In this document: positions 45,600 through 55,488 of the stretch, one piece after another | Layout of the letters: each line of letters starts with the position of its first letter | How positions within the stretch are numbered: position 1 is the stretch's first letter | Assembly: GCF_024714475.1 (NCBI RefSeq) | Contig: NZ_JAMZMI010000005.1 | Span: 206,350 to 270,349 of the forward strand | Direction: 5' to 3' | Source of the DNA: Marinoscillum sp. MHG1-6 | GTDB taxonomy: Bacteria > Bacteroidota > Bacteroidia > Cytophagales > Cyclobacteriaceae | Length of the DNA: 64,000 nt | Program-made: the position numbers and the translations under genes | The notes under the pieces: model-generated | Told to the model about the DNA's origin: nothing | What the model saw: the letters and a program-made list of their open reading frames with translations, nothing else | Database searches by the model: none

Positions 45600-46232
45600 T
45601 TAATATTTATAAACATTCTCTAAAGACTCACTTGAATTAATAGCCACTCCAAGGTCTTTTATCAAGCCATCCTTAAGGCTATACACCCATCCGTGAATAT
45701 GCGGGAACTCACCTGACTTCCATTTATCCTGAATAAATGAAACCTTCGCAAGATCGCGCACTTGTTCCTGAACATTTAATTCAACGAACCTATCAAAACG
45801 CTCACCTTCATCAGCGATACCATCCAGTTCCTTTTCATGTAATCGATATACATCCTTAATATGAAGCAACCAGTTATTCAAATAGCCATAATCGCCATTC
45901 GTCATTGCTGCTTTCACCCCTCCACAACCATAATGACCACAAACGATAATATGCTTAACCTTAAGCACTTCAACGGCGTAGTTGACAACACTCAGCAGGT
46001 TGGTATCGGTATGCACCACCATATTCGCAATATTTCTATGAACGAAAATGGATCCTGGAACCGTGTTAGTAATTTCAGTTGCCGGTACTCGGCTATCAGA
46101 ACATCCTATCCATAAAAATTGTGGATGCTGGGCCTCAGCTAACTTTTCAAAAAAATCAGGTTTTACCTTTAAAGTATTTCTCACCCAGACCTCATTGCCT
46201 GAAAGTAATTCTTTGTGCAGTTCAGATGCCAT
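45600..46232 (-). CDS. can: Beta-class carbonic anhydrase
   Basis: A 210-residue zinc enzyme for CO2/HCO3- interconversion. Zinc ligands and catalytic dyad are all present: C44 and D46-x-R48 in GCSDSRVPATEI, and H100 and C103 in VCGHYGCGG. The substrate pocket block HRNIANMV is also conserved. No signal peptide, so cytoplasmic. Length is standard. It stands alone, convergent with the DUF6048-like gene. Confidence 0.95.
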   Translation of the reverse strand: MASELHKELLSGNEVWVRNTLKVKPDFFEKLAEAQHPQFLWIGCSDSRVPATEITNTVPGSIFVHRNIANMVVHTDTNLLSVVNYAVEVLKVKHIIVCGHYGCGGVKAAMTNGDYGYLNNWLLHIKDVYRLHEKELDGIADEGERFDRFVELNVQEQVRDLAKVSFIQDKWKSGEFPHIHGWVYSLKDGLIKDLGVAINSSESLENVYKY

Positions 46233-46339
46233 ATTATTAATCTTTAGTTGTGTTATTCAATTAACTCAACCAAATATAGCCTCCACTTGTTATATAGCCT
46301 GAAGATTAATGCCAGATAATAGAGATAATGGCAAACCTC

Positions 46340-47110
46340 TTATAGTTCCCAGGAATCGTTCAGGGTATTAAAAGCGAAGTAGCCGGTGAGGTCAAACTGG
46401 CATGGGACAATGGAAACGTAATTATTAGCGATGGCCCATTCATCATTATCCTCTCCTTTGTCGTGATTAACAAAGTTTCCCACCATCCAAAAGTATTTTT
46501 GCCCGTGTGGATCGATCCGTTGATCAAAATCCTCCTCCCACCTGGCATTGGCTTGTCGGCAAACTTTTATTCCCTTGATCGCCTCCTTTTGAGCCGGAGG
46601 AATATTCACATTCAGCGCAATACCCTTTGGCACTCCTCTTTTCAGGGCCTGTCTACTTATTCGTAGGATATATTCGTCCACATGAGACATATCTGCCTTG
46701 GGATCATAATCACAAAGAGAAAAACCAATGGCAGGAGTCCCTTCAATCGCTGCCTCAATGGCCGCACTCATGGTTCCGGAATACAAAACACTGATAGAAG
46801 TATTGCTGCCATGATTGATTCCACTCACCACCAAATCAATTTTACGCCCTTTTAGTACGTAATGCTTGGCGAGTTTGACGCAATCTGCAGGAGTACCACT
46901 ACAGTCGTAAGCATCCACCCCATCGAAAATATCGTTTTTCGTTATTCTCAATGTATCCCCTACGGTGATCGCATGCCCCATTCCGGATTGTGGACTGTTA
47001 GGGGCTACCACCACTACTTCACCAAGTTGTTTCATCAAGAAGGTTAGTTTTTTGATCCCCTCCGACGTTATACCATCATCGTTAGTTATGAGTATGAGTG
47101 GTTTGGCCAT
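46340..47110 (-). CDS. surE: 5'/3'-nucleotidase SurE
   Basis: A 256-residue metal-dependent phosphatase acting on nucleoside monophosphates. The metal site is N10-D11-D12 in ILITNDDGITSEGI. Further motifs are SGMGHAIT, the active-site VSGINHGSNTS and the GTPADCVKLA block. The length and order are typical. It precedes an unrecognised gene by 4 nt on the same strand, after ribBA. Confidence 0.95.
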   Translation of the reverse strand: MAKPLILITNDDGITSEGIKKLTFLMKQLGEVVVVAPNSPQSGMGHAITVGDTLRITKNDIFDGVDAYDCSGTPADCVKLAKHYVLKGRKIDLVVSGINHGSNTSISVLYSGTMSAAIEAAIEGTPAIGFSLCDYDPKADMSHVDEYILRISRQALKRGVPKGIALNVNIPPAQKEAIKGIKVCRQANARWEEDFDQRIDPHGQKYFWMVGNFVNHDKGEDNDEWAIANNYVSIVPCQFDLTGYFAFNTLNDSWEL

Positions 47111-47114
47111 AATG

Positions 47115-47723
47115 TTATAAAGAGTTGTAGAATGCTGTGATTCGAATCAAATCACGAAGGTCATTGGTATTCAATCTATTCTTTTTCACAAAGCTTTTTA
47201 CCTGTGCCTGCTTATTGGACATGATTAAGTAAAGATCCTTTTTATTACCACTAAACCGTCGAATATTGCCCTTTTTATCCAAAAAGAAGTAGGCATAAGA
47301 CACCACTTCTCGCTGAACAGGCATACTATAATAAGCACCGGAGGCATTGACCACTTCAGTCACAATGGCCTCCCGGGTCAGCAATGAAAGGGGCCCTTCA
47401 TAGAGTACTTCAAAAAAAATTGGTAATTCGTAGTCGAAATTCACGTTGTAGGGCAATGCGTAAAACTGTCTATAGTTCCCTACGATCTCATCGAAAATCT
47501 CAAAATAGAAGGTTTTTTGACTGGTAAAGGTTTGAACGACTTCATTTCTGGAAACCAGCACCACATTATTTGGAATGTCATACTTGATTTTACCTCGAAT
47601 GGTATCTCTCTCTACAGAAACCAGAAATCCCCGGTGCCATGTCTCCATGGAAAACTTTTGTGCGCTGACCGTACTCAGACCAAGCAGCATCACCAAACAA
47701 ACCAATAAGCGCACTACTTGCAT
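47115..47723 (-). CDS. Secreted protein of unknown function
   Basis: A 202-residue protein with a signal peptide (MQVVRLLVCLVMLLGLSTVSA). The mature part is beta-rich in its first half (GFLVSVERDTIRGKIKYDIPNNVV) and ends with a helical, basic region (KAQVKSFVKKNRLNTNDLRDLIRIT). Presence of a FYSMPVQ-like YYSMPVQREV block near the middle is of no recognised family. The start ATG at 47723 is used; an adjacent TTG at 47726 was rejected because it touches the ribBA stop. It lies between ribBA and surE. Confidence 0.62.
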   Translation of the reverse strand: MQVVRLLVCLVMLLGLSTVSAQKFSMETWHRGFLVSVERDTIRGKIKYDIPNNVVLVSRNEVVQTFTSQKTFYFEIFDEIVGNYRQFYALPYNVNFDYELPIFFEVLYEGPLSLLTREAIVTEVVNASGAYYSMPVQREVVSYAYFFLDKKGNIRRFSGNKKDLYLIMSNKQAQVKSFVKKNRLNTNDLRDLIRITAFYNSL

Positions 47724-47726
47724 CAA

Positions 47727-48947
47727 TCAGGGCTTTTTCAAAATTTCATGACCCATTTTATCTCGCTTGGTTTCCAAATACTTTTTGTTGTGGATATTCG
47801 GAACAACCTCGATTGGTACATTCTCCACAATCTCCAGACCATAACCTATTAGTCCGACTCTTTTTTTAGGATTATTGGTGATCAGTTTCATTTTTGTAAT
47901 GCCCATTTTCCTAAGAATCTGAGCGCCCACCCCATAATCTCGCTGATCCATTTTGAAGCCAAGATGCTCATTCGCCTCAACAGTATCCATACCGTCTTCT
48001 TGTAGCTTGTAGGCTTTCAATTTATTTACCAGACCGATACCACGGCCTTCCTGATTCATATATAGCACCACGCCCTTTCCGTACTTCTCCACCATCTGCA
48101 TCGCACTGTGCAACTGATTTCCACAATCGCATCTAAAGGATCCAAAGATGTCTCCTGTCACGCACGAAGAGTGTACACGGACCATTACCGGTTCGCCCGG
48201 CTCCCACTCACCTTTGTACAGGGCCAAATGGGTATCTCCGGTATTTGTTTGCTTGAAAGCTTTTAGCATGAATTCACCATGCTCCGTAGGCATTTGCACG
48301 GTTATCTCCTCCTCGACCAGTGATTCATTCTTCATCCGGTATTCAATCAAATCCCGAATAGAAACAAGCTTAAGGTTATGCTCATCAGCAATTTCTCTTA
48401 AGTCCGGCACTCTGGCCATGGTACCATCCTCCTTAAGCACCTCGACCAATACACCCGCAGGTGATAATCCCGCCAATCGGGCAAGGTCAATGGCTGCCTC
48501 GGTATGGCCTGCACGTCGAAGTACGCCACCCTTTTTGGCTTTTAATGGAAAAATGTGTCCGGGTCTTCCCAGCTCCTCCGGTTTGGTTTTAGGATCCACC
48601 AACGCCCTTATGGTCTTGGCTCTATCCGAAGTAGATATACCCGTTGTCGTTCCATGCCCCTTTAGATCAACGGAAACCGTAAATGGTGTTTCATGCACGG
48701 CGGTGTTCTTACCCACCATCAGCTCCAGGCCAAGCTCTTCGCAACGTTCTTCAATTAGGGGAACGCAAATCAACCCACGTCCAACTTTACTGAAAAAGTT
48801 TACGATGTCCGGCGTTACCTTTTCGGCAGCACATATGAAATCGCCTTCATTTTCACGATCCTCATCGTCCACCACGATTACCACTTCACCTAATCTAATC
48901 GCCTCAATGGCCTCCTCTATTGTGTCTAATAATTTTTCCTGACCCAT
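47727..48947 (-). CDS. ribBA: Bifunctional riboflavin synthesis enzyme RibBA (DHBP synthase / GTP cyclohydrolase II)
   Basis: A 406-residue fusion. Residues ~1-205 are 3,4-dihydroxy-2-butanone-4-phosphate synthase with the acidic metal site D28-E-D-R-E32 and the GRPGHIFPL motif. Residues ~210-400 are GTP cyclohydrolase II with zinc ligands in [17 protein letters not shown] (near 258-271) and the catalytic NQEGRGIGL. Both active sites appear complete, so one protein provides both initial riboflavin precursors. No FMN riboswitch is present: only 17 nt separate it from dnaG upstream on the same strand. Confidence 0.97.
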   Translation of the reverse strand: MGQEKLLDTIEEAIEAIRLGEVVIVVDDEDRENEGDFICAAEKVTPDIVNFFSKVGRGLICVPLIEERCEELGLELMVGKNTAVHETPFTVSVDLKGHGTTTGISTSDRAKTIRALVDPKTKPEELGRPGHIFPLKAKKGGVLRRAGHTEAAIDLARLAGLSPAGVLVEVLKEDGTMARVPDLREIADEHNLKLVSIRDLIEYRMKNESLVEEEITVQMPTEHGEFMLKAFKQTNTGDTHLALYKGEWEPGEPVMVRVHSSCVTGDIFGSFRCDCGNQLHSAMQMVEKYGKGVVLYMNQEGRGIGLVNKLKAYKLQEDGMDTVEANEHLGFKMDQRDYGVGAQILRKMGITKMKLITNNPKKRVGLIGYGLEIVENVPIEVVPNIHNKKYLETKRDKMGHEILKKP

Positions 48948-48964
48948 TTGTCTAAATTGATCTA

Positions 48965-50899
48965 TTATTTCACCGTGACATTACCTAAATGACCGGCAAT
49001 TGTCATCTCTATTTTCTTTAATTCGTGAATTTCGTCCAGCAACTGATCAACTTCCGTTTCCTCAGTAACATTTTTGAGCTTTTTATTCTCAGTTTCAATC
49101 AAATGCTGAATAACACGAAACTTCAGCCTTAATATATTGGAATACGTAACGTCCCTTAAAAGTTCCGATTCCTTAGGAACATAAATTTTGTATTTCTTCT
49201 CCCAGTTTTCACTCACCTCATATCGCTGGGTGAGCAAATCTACAACCACCTTTTTAACTTCTTCCCTTCCATGCTCAATCAGATACGCTCCGTCAATCAA
49301 TTCTCCATCCTGAAGCCTTGCCTTAATGACCTCCAAAATTTCCCTGTAAATTGGGTTAATGAAGTTGATTTCCTCTATTTCTGTTAGAAAATAAGCGACT
49401 AATTCCTGATCCTGCAACTCCTGATCTGTGATCCGACTTTTCCCATAATTCATGAGAACACGTATGCTCTCTCGCTCCTGAAGTTCTATGACCTTGAGAA
49501 TATCCATCTTTTCGATGGACTTCTGAGCAGGCATAAACGCTTCGGCAAACCCGTTTTCCATCGGATCAGATGGTTGAGGATGGCTTGCACTCCCTTTTTT
49601 GAAAAGAATTTTGTTTTGCTCAGAAATGAGAACAGATTCATCGATTCCAAGCAGATCACTACATTCTTTCAGGTAAACCGTTCTCTTGATCGGATCATCG
49701 ATTTTGGCAATGGAGGTTACCAAATCCTTGATCACACCTGCCCTTTTTATCGGATCATTTTGCGTTTCATCCAGAAAAAGATGCGTCTTAAAACGAATGA
49801 TGTCCTGAGACTCACTTTCAATAAAGTGCTTGAATGCGCTGGTTCCCAATTGCTTAGCGTAACTGTCAGGATCCTCTCCTTCGGGTAATGCAACCGCTCG
49901 TACGTTGAGGCCTCCCTCCAGCAGCATATCTATACCACGAATACTGGCTTTGATACCTGCCGCGTCACCATCGAAGATAACCGTTACATTTTTCGTGTAG
50001 CGGCTGATAAGTTTGATTTGATCCTCCGTTAGTGCCGTTCCAGATGATGAAACCACATTATGCACGCCTGTCTGGTGCATGCTGATCACATCGGTATATC
50101 CTTCTACGAGGTAGCAATTGTCCTCCTGGCGGATGGCCTGTTTCGCCTGAAACAAGCCGTAAAGGATCTTGCTCTTATTATATAGCTCTGTCTCCGGGGA
50201 GTTAATATACTTGGGTTGCTTCTTATCCTTAACCAGAATTCTGGCACCAAAAGCGACCACCTTTCCCGAGATATTATGAATAGGAAACATGACCCGGTTT
50301 CTGAAGCGGTCATAAGTCTTTCCCTCCTCCTTTTTGTTAATGATCAGACCGGCTTCTTCCAAAAGGTCCTTATCATAGCCCTTTTCCAGGGCTTCTTTCA
50401 TTAACCCATCCCACAAGCTCAGACTATATCCAAGCTCAAACTTCTCCAGCGACTCCTCAGAAATTTCGCGCTCTTTGATGTAGCTCAGCCCGACTGATTG
50501 TCCCTCCTCATGCTCAAGGAGTTTTTCCTTAAAGTAGTCTTTGGCAAAGTTGAGAACGATAAAAAGACTTTCTCTTTTGTTTTGAGCCTTAATAGACTCA
50601 TCACTTTGCTCCTCAACAATCTCAATATGGTACTTATTGGCGAGATATCGTAAGGCTTCCAGATAACTCAAGCCATCTATCTCCATAATGAAAGTGATGG
50701 CGTCCCCTCCTTTTCCGGAACTAAAATCTTTAAAAATACCTTTGGAAGGCACTACATAGAATGAAGGTGTTTTCTCATTAGAGAAAGGGCTCAGTGCCTT
50801 AAAGCTGGACCCAGAACGCTTGAGGGTCACAAAGTCTCCTACAACCTCAACGATATCGACTCGGTTCTTTATTTCTTCTATAGTTGCAGGACTGATCAT
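48965..50899 (-). CDS. dnaG: DNA primase DnaG lacking zinc ligands
   Basis: A 644-residue primase. The N-terminal domain keeps the CHC2 outline ([18 protein letters not shown]...DFSSGKGGD) but the four zinc ligands are replaced: S37 for Cys, S40 for His, D58 and S61 for the Cys pair. The RNA polymerase/TOPRIM core is normal: [28 protein letters not shown] and the acidic VIFDGDAAG. The C-terminal helicase-interaction region (~430-640) is long and helical. Normal position before ribBA. The primer-synthesis core should work, with template recognition by the zinc-less domain altered (see findings). Confidence 0.95.
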   Translation of the reverse strand: MISPATIEEIKNRVDIVEVVGDFVTLKRSGSSFKALSPFSNEKTPSFYVVPSKGIFKDFSSGKGGDAITFIMEIDGLSYLEALRYLANKYHIEIVEEQSDESIKAQNKRESLFIVLNFAKDYFKEKLLEHEEGQSVGLSYIKEREISEESLEKFELGYSLSLWDGLMKEALEKGYDKDLLEEAGLIINKKEEGKTYDRFRNRVMFPIHNISGKVVAFGARILVKDKKQPKYINSPETELYNKSKILYGLFQAKQAIRQEDNCYLVEGYTDVISMHQTGVHNVVSSSGTALTEDQIKLISRYTKNVTVIFDGDAAGIKASIRGIDMLLEGGLNVRAVALPEGEDPDSYAKQLGTSAFKHFIESESQDIIRFKTHLFLDETQNDPIKRAGVIKDLVTSIAKIDDPIKRTVYLKECSDLLGIDESVLISEQNKILFKKGSASHPQPSDPMENGFAEAFMPAQKSIEKMDILKVIELQERESIRVLMNYGKSRITDQELQDQELVAYFLTEIEEINFINPIYREILEVIKARLQDGELIDGAYLIEHGREEVKKVVVDLLTQRYEVSENWEKKYKIYVPKESELLRDVTYSNILRLKFRVIQHLIETENKKLKNVTEETEVDQLLDEIHELKKIEMTIAGHLGNVTVK

Positions 50900-51063
50900 T
50901 CTGGTATTTCGTGGAATGCAAATCTAAAATGTTTTGAGAGGAAACCCTTGCCATCCACATAATGTTAAGGGGTAGTTTAACAGTATAAAACCATCAATAG
51001 AGTAATATACTTAGTTTGAGGTCTAATCAGGCTTGATTAACATTGCATCTGATTTGATATAGC

Positions 51064-52158
51064 ATGGAAATAACGAGGGAAAACGTCTTAAAGGCATTGA
51101 GTAATGTTCAGGATCCGGATCTAAAAAGAGACCTGGTGACATTGGATATGATTAAGAACGTGGCGATTGACGGCAAAAAAGTAAGCTTCACGGTAATGCT
51201 CACCACTCCTGCCTGTCCATTAAAGGAAATAATAAAGAAAGACTGTGAAAAGGCAATCTTTTCACACTTGGGTGAAGATGTTGACGTTGATATTGAAATG
51301 TCTTCAACTGTGACCACTATCAGAACCAATGCACCTTTGCTTCCAGGCGTTAAGAATATCATTGCTGTTTCCTCCGGAAAAGGCGGTGTCGGTAAATCTA
51401 CCGTTGCTGCGAATTTAGCAGTAGCCCTGGCAAAAACAGGCGCAGAGGTCGGACTCATCGATGCTGATATTTTTGGCCCCTCGGTCCCTACCATGTTCAA
51501 CTGCGAGTTTGAACAACCTACAGTCGTAGTAGAAAACGGGAAAAACATGCTTGTCCCTGTTCAACAATATGGCGTGAAGTTAATGTCGATTGGGTTCCTT
51601 AGCCCTCCGGATAATGCGGTTGTTTGGAGAGGTCCCATGGCCAGCAGTGCATTAAAGCAATTTTTGGGAGATACGAACTGGGGGGATCTTGATTATCTAT
51701 TGATCGACCTGCCTCCAGGAACAAGTGATATCCACCTGACCTTGGTTCAATCTGTACCTGTAACTGGAGCTATTGTGGTCACTACTCCACAAAAAGTGGC
51801 ATTGGCGGATGCAAAAAAGGGACTTGCGATGTTCAAACAACCACAGATTAATGTACCTGTGTTGGGAATCGTTGAAAACATGGCTTATTTCACACCTGAG
51901 GAGCTTCCTGAAAATAAATATTTTATTTTCGGAGAAAATGGCGGAAAGAACCTTGCGGAGAAACAAAATGTTCCTTTTCTAGGCCAGATCCCTATCGTAC
52001 AGAGTATTAGAGAAAGCGGGGATTCGGGATATCCGGCGGTGTTGAAGGATGATATTACGGCTCATGCATTCTCTAATTTAGCAGAGTCTCTGGCACAGCA
52101 GGTAGCGATTAGAAACGCTACAATGCAAAAAACTGTGAAAGTAGCGTTAAATTCGTAG
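51064..52158 (+). CDS. apbC: Mrp/ApbC-type Fe-S cluster carrier ATPase
   Basis: A 364-residue P-loop ATPase. Residues ~1-80 are a MIP18/DUF59 domain (DLVTLDMIKNVAIDGKKVSFTVMLTTPACPL). Residues ~95-350 are the Mrp domain with the deviant Walker A SSGKGGVGKSTVAANLA, the Asp block LIDADIFGPSVPTMF, and PPGTSDIHLTL. It is associated with Fe-S cluster assembly or carriage. The NifU-like gene 12 nt downstream supports that. Normal length. Confidence 0.94.
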   Translation: MEITRENVLKALSNVQDPDLKRDLVTLDMIKNVAIDGKKVSFTVMLTTPACPLKEIIKKDCEKAIFSHLGEDVDVDIEMSSTVTTIRTNAPLLPGVKNIIAVSSGKGGVGKSTVAANLAVALAKTGAEVGLIDADIFGPSVPTMFNCEFEQPTVVVENGKNMLVPVQQYGVKLMSIGFLSPPDNAVVWRGPMASSALKQFLGDTNWGDLDYLLIDLPPGTSDIHLTLVQSVPVTGAIVVTTPQKVALADAKKGLAMFKQPQINVPVLGIVENMAYFTPEELPENKYFIFGENGGKNLAEKQNVPFLGQIPIVQSIRESGDSGYPAVLKDDITAHAFSNLAESLAQQVAIRNATMQKTVKVALNS

Positions 52159-52170
52159 GTAAATACGATC

Positions 52171-52449
52171 ATGGAACTAATTGAAAAAATAGAAGGCGCA
52201 CTGGATAATATCCGACCTTACCTTGAAGCAGACGGGGGTAACGTGAAAGTTTTGCAGGTAAGTGAAGATATGGTGGTACAACTGGAGCTACTGGGAAATT
52301 GTGGGTCCTGCCCCATGTCAACCATGACATTGAAAGCGGGTGTTGAAGAAGCCATCAAACGTGCAGTTCCTGAAATCAAAGCTGTAGAAGCGATCAATAT
52401 CACTGCTCCTGACGACCCTAACGCCAAGCTACCTCAAACGATGGTCTGA
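52171..52449 (+). CDS. NifU C-terminal domain protein (Fe-S scaffold/carrier)
   Basis: A 92-residue stand-alone NifU/Nfu domain. The cluster ligands are C44-G-S-C47 in NCGSCPMSTMTLKAGVE. The N-terminal YLEADGGNVKVLQV is a family marker. Two chains would bridge one 4Fe-4S cluster. It follows the Mrp ATPase gene by 12 nt, consistent with a shared cluster-delivery role. Its stop is immediately followed by the ATG of the M43 protease. Confidence 0.93.
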   Translation: MELIEKIEGALDNIRPYLEADGGNVKVLQVSEDMVVQLELLGNCGSCPMSTMTLKAGVEEAIKRAVPEIKAVEAINITAPDDPNAKLPQTMV

Positions 52450-55437
52450 ATGAGGCTGTGGTGGGTATTAGCATTTATCATACCGCTTTGGGCCGGTGCA
52501 CAGGAGCGCTGTGCCACTGATTACATTGATCTTAACACCAATCGTCAAGAGACAAAAGAGGCGTTCTCTAGCTGGATAGATAAAAAAATAGCTCAGAAAA
52601 ACGCCAGTCGCCGACTTTACGATCCTCTTTCAACACAAAGCATTTACACCGTTCCGGTCGTTTTCCACATCATCCACAACGGGGAGGCCGAGGGTTCAGG
52701 AGTTAATATCTCCTCCGACCGAATAGAGGAACAGATAGCTATCCTCAACGAAGATTATCGCCGACAGAACTGGAACGCCTCGAGCACTCCTACCGAGTAT
52801 GAATCCGTAGCTGCCGATGCTGAAATAGCGTTTGTATTGGCAAAACAAGACCCGGAAGGACTTCCTACTACGGGAATCACCCGAACGGAAGGCAGCCAAC
52901 CGGAATTCAAGGACAGTGAGGTCAATAAGCTAACCGCAACCATTCAATGGCCACCTGAAGATTATATCAACATCTATGTCACCGACCTGAAAGACATCCT
53001 TGGGTTCGCGATTTTTCCTTTTTCGGATGTTGGGGGACTTGAAAGCCTCTACGACAACATAGCCGAGCAGGATGGGGTCTTTCTTGACTATGAGTTTGTA
53101 GGAAACAATGACGATCCTTCATTGGAGTTTGAATCTTACGGGAGAACAGCTTCACACGAAATCGGTCATTACTTTGGGCTGTTGCACACCTTTCATGGTG
53201 GTTGTGGCGGACCTGGAGATTATTGCGCCGACACTCCACTTCAAGGTGGCTCGTCTATTGGTAAGTGCACTACTCCTGCTACGAATACCTGCGATGAAGA
53301 AATTCGCCCAATGATTGAAAACTATATGGATTATACAGACGACGCCTGTATGAGCCTGTTTACAACGTGCCAAAAAACACGCATGCGCACCGTCTTGGAA
53401 AATAGTCCAAGACGTAAAAGTCTACTCACAAGCCATGCCTTAGCGCCAGCAACCATTGTCGAAAATGACCTCGGCATCAGAGAAATCAGGAATCCATTGA
53501 AATCCAATTGTTCGCCTGATTTCACTCCTTCTGTTCAGGTAAGGAATTATGGTTCTAACCTCATATCGAGTTTCAAAATAAAGTTCTCTATTGATGGGCA
53601 GGAAATAGAGACTGCCAGTTTTAGTAACGCCCTTGGGCCGCTTGGCCTGGTAGTGGTGAGTTTCCCAACACCACAAACTGTAGAAACTGACTCCGCTTTT
53701 TTGGCATCATTTGAAGTGACCGAAGTAAATGGCGGAGCTGATGGAAAGGCATCCAATAACATGAAGGAAGTTCAAATAAACCCTACCATCACCAGCATTG
53801 CTCCTTACACTCAGAGCTTCGACAGTTCGGATTATATCATCACCGAAATGGAAGAAGAAGGCCTGACCTCTCAATGGTCAGTGACAACTGCTCCTGATGC
53901 AGAAGCTATGAATCGAGCGGCTGTACTTCCCTATTTTAATAACACCCAGAGCTACGGTATTAAGGATATGCTTCTAACAGCACCACTGGATCTATCCTCC
54001 TTAACATCTGCTCAACTGAGTTTCAAATACTCCTATTCCGGCCGAAGTTTTGATGAGTATGGAGATGGCCTCATCGTCGGTATTTCTACTGATTGCGGAC
54101 AGACCTTCCATTACAGTGATTACGTTTTCGTCTTATCGGGCAATAACCTGGTTACTACCACAAAAACAAATTTCAGTTTCACCCCCTCTTCCCCTGCTGA
54201 TTGGCAACAAGTGGATCTGAACATTACCCCTTATCTGGGTATGGGTGAAATACAAATTGCTTTTATCGGAGTCAATGGCGGCGGAAATAATATTTATGTT
54301 GACGATGTAGTGGTCAGCTCTGCCAACCTTCCGGCTTATGATATCGGCCTTAGAAAATTAACCGATGCAACTGTATTTACCTGCCAGGATCAATTATCTC
54401 CCGAATTGAATATCAGAAATTATGGCTATGAGGTTATCGACGAGCTGGAACTAAAAGTGACTATTAATGGAAACGCAAACATTCAGACCTTCAACAGTCT
54501 TGGTATGGTTTCCGGACAAAGCGAGGATTTGACTTTTAACCTGTTGAATCTGCCCGCTGGGGAGAATGATATTCTGTTCGAAATTATGAGTATTAATAGT
54601 CTGATGGATTCATTTCCTACGAATAATCAGCTTAAGTATCATTTCGTAATTGACGCTTCGGAGGATGCGATCCCTTCGAAAGAAACATTTGACAAGGAGG
54701 AGCTTCAATGGGGCGTTAGTGAGATCAATGACGAGCCCCTCTTTGAGATTGTTTCCCTCGAGGAGCGCACCAACAAAGTACTCAAGACCAAATCCTTTAA
54801 CCAGGGTATGGTAGGTTCAGAAACCTATTTGGTCAGTCCTACTTTGAAAACGCTGGATTATGAATCTGCTGCTGTTCGTTTCAAAATGTCCTATGCTTCT
54901 CGTGAAAATCATATAGATAATCTAAAAATACTGCTTTCCAACAATTGTGGTCGCACCTATACGATGGAGGCTTTCAATGAAAATCTTGGGGACCTAACCA
55001 CCAAAGTATCCGACTCGACATGGGTTCCTCAAGATGATAGTGACTGGCAAACCATACAAGTAGATATCACCGAATACTTAATCTCTCCCTCCTTGCGGGT
55101 TGCACTCGTATTCACGAATGGACAGGGAAATAGTCTTTTCCTCGATGATGTGGAAGTGCTAACCTCAAGCGACACTTCACAGATAGCTTTTGAGGACCGG
55201 TTTACATTTTATCCGAATCCTGCAGAGAAGTTTTTCTACATGACATTCAACTTACCGGAAAAACAGCCTGTGCATTTTCAACTGGTGGACATGAGTGGAA
55301 GAAAGGTGATAGAGCACGTTTATGAAAACACCCTGAACCAGCGATATGAAGTCATTACGCCCGACGAAAAAGGTTTTTATTTGATTGTAATTAAGGGTAA
55401 GGATGTAAGCAGGGTTGAAAGATTATACATACGCTAA
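52450..55437 (+). CDS. Secreted M43 (pappalysin-type) zinc metalloprotease with type IX sorting tail
   Basis: A 995-residue secreted protein with signal peptide MRLWWVLAFIIPLWAGAQ. The metalloprotease domain (~75-330) has the zinc site HEIGHYFGLLHTF near residue 236, a following Cys-rich region (CGGPGDYC, CTTPATNTC) and the Met-turn NYMDYTDDACMSLF. C-terminal to it are beta-sandwich repeats (~450-620 and ~700-900) of the type found in adhesive or substrate-binding modules. The last ~80 residues form a T9SS type A sorting domain (FYPNPAEKFFYMTFNL...VERLYIR). It starts directly after the Nfu gene stop, but functional linkage is not implied. Confidence 0.92.
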   Translation: MRLWWVLAFIIPLWAGAQERCATDYIDLNTNRQETKEAFSSWIDKKIAQKNASRRLYDPLSTQSIYTVPVVFHIIHNGEAEGSGVNISSDRIEEQIAILNEDYRRQNWNASSTPTEYESVAADAEIAFVLAKQDPEGLPTTGITRTEGSQPEFKDSEVNKLTATIQWPPEDYINIYVTDLKDILGFAIFPFSDVGGLESLYDNIAEQDGVFLDYEFVGNNDDPSLEFESYGRTASHEIGHYFGLLHTFHGGCGGPGDYCADTPLQGGSSIGKCTTPATNTCDEEIRPMIENYMDYTDDACMSLFTTCQKTRMRTVLENSPRRKSLLTSHALAPATIVENDLGIREIRNPLKSNCSPDFTPSVQVRNYGSNLISSFKIKFSIDGQEIETASFSNALGPLGLVVVSFPTPQTVETDSAFLASFEVTEVNGGADGKASNNMKEVQINPTITSIAPYTQSFDSSDYIITEMEEEGLTSQWSVTTAPDAEAMNRAAVLPYFNNTQSYGIKDMLLTAPLDLSSLTSAQLSFKYSYSGRSFDEYGDGLIVGISTDCGQTFHYSDYVFVLSGNNLVTTTKTNFSFTPSSPADWQQVDLNITPYLGMGEIQIAFIGVNGGGNNIYVDDVVVSSANLPAYDIGLRKLTDATVFTCQDQLSPELNIRNYGYEVIDELELKVTINGNANIQTFNSLGMVSGQSEDLTFNLLNLPAGENDILFEIMSINSLMDSFPTNNQLKYHFVIDASEDAIPSKETFDKEELQWGVSEINDEPLFEIVSLEERTNKVLKTKSFNQGMVGSETYLVSPTLKTLDYESAAVRFKMSYASRENHIDNLKILLSNNCGRTYTMEAFNENLGDLTTKVSDSTWVPQDDSDWQTIQVDITEYLISPSLRVALVFTNGQGNSLFLDDVEVLTSSDTSQIAFEDRFTFYPNPAEKFFYMTFNLPEKQPVHFQLVDMSGRKVIEHVYENTLNQRYEVITPDEKGFYLIVIKGKDVSRVERLYIR

Positions 55438-55488
55438 TAAAAATTAGTAATCGGGTTATTTTTACCCATCAAGGAGTAAACAAGGGAC

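Noticed and set aside
48148..48942. 264-residue plus-strand frame opposite ribBA
   Set aside because: Antisense to conserved ribBA coding sequence, Ser/Pro-rich as is usual for such shadows.
48948..48964. FMN riboswitch before ribBA
   Set aside because: Only 17 nt lie between dnaG and ribBA, far too short for an aptamer.
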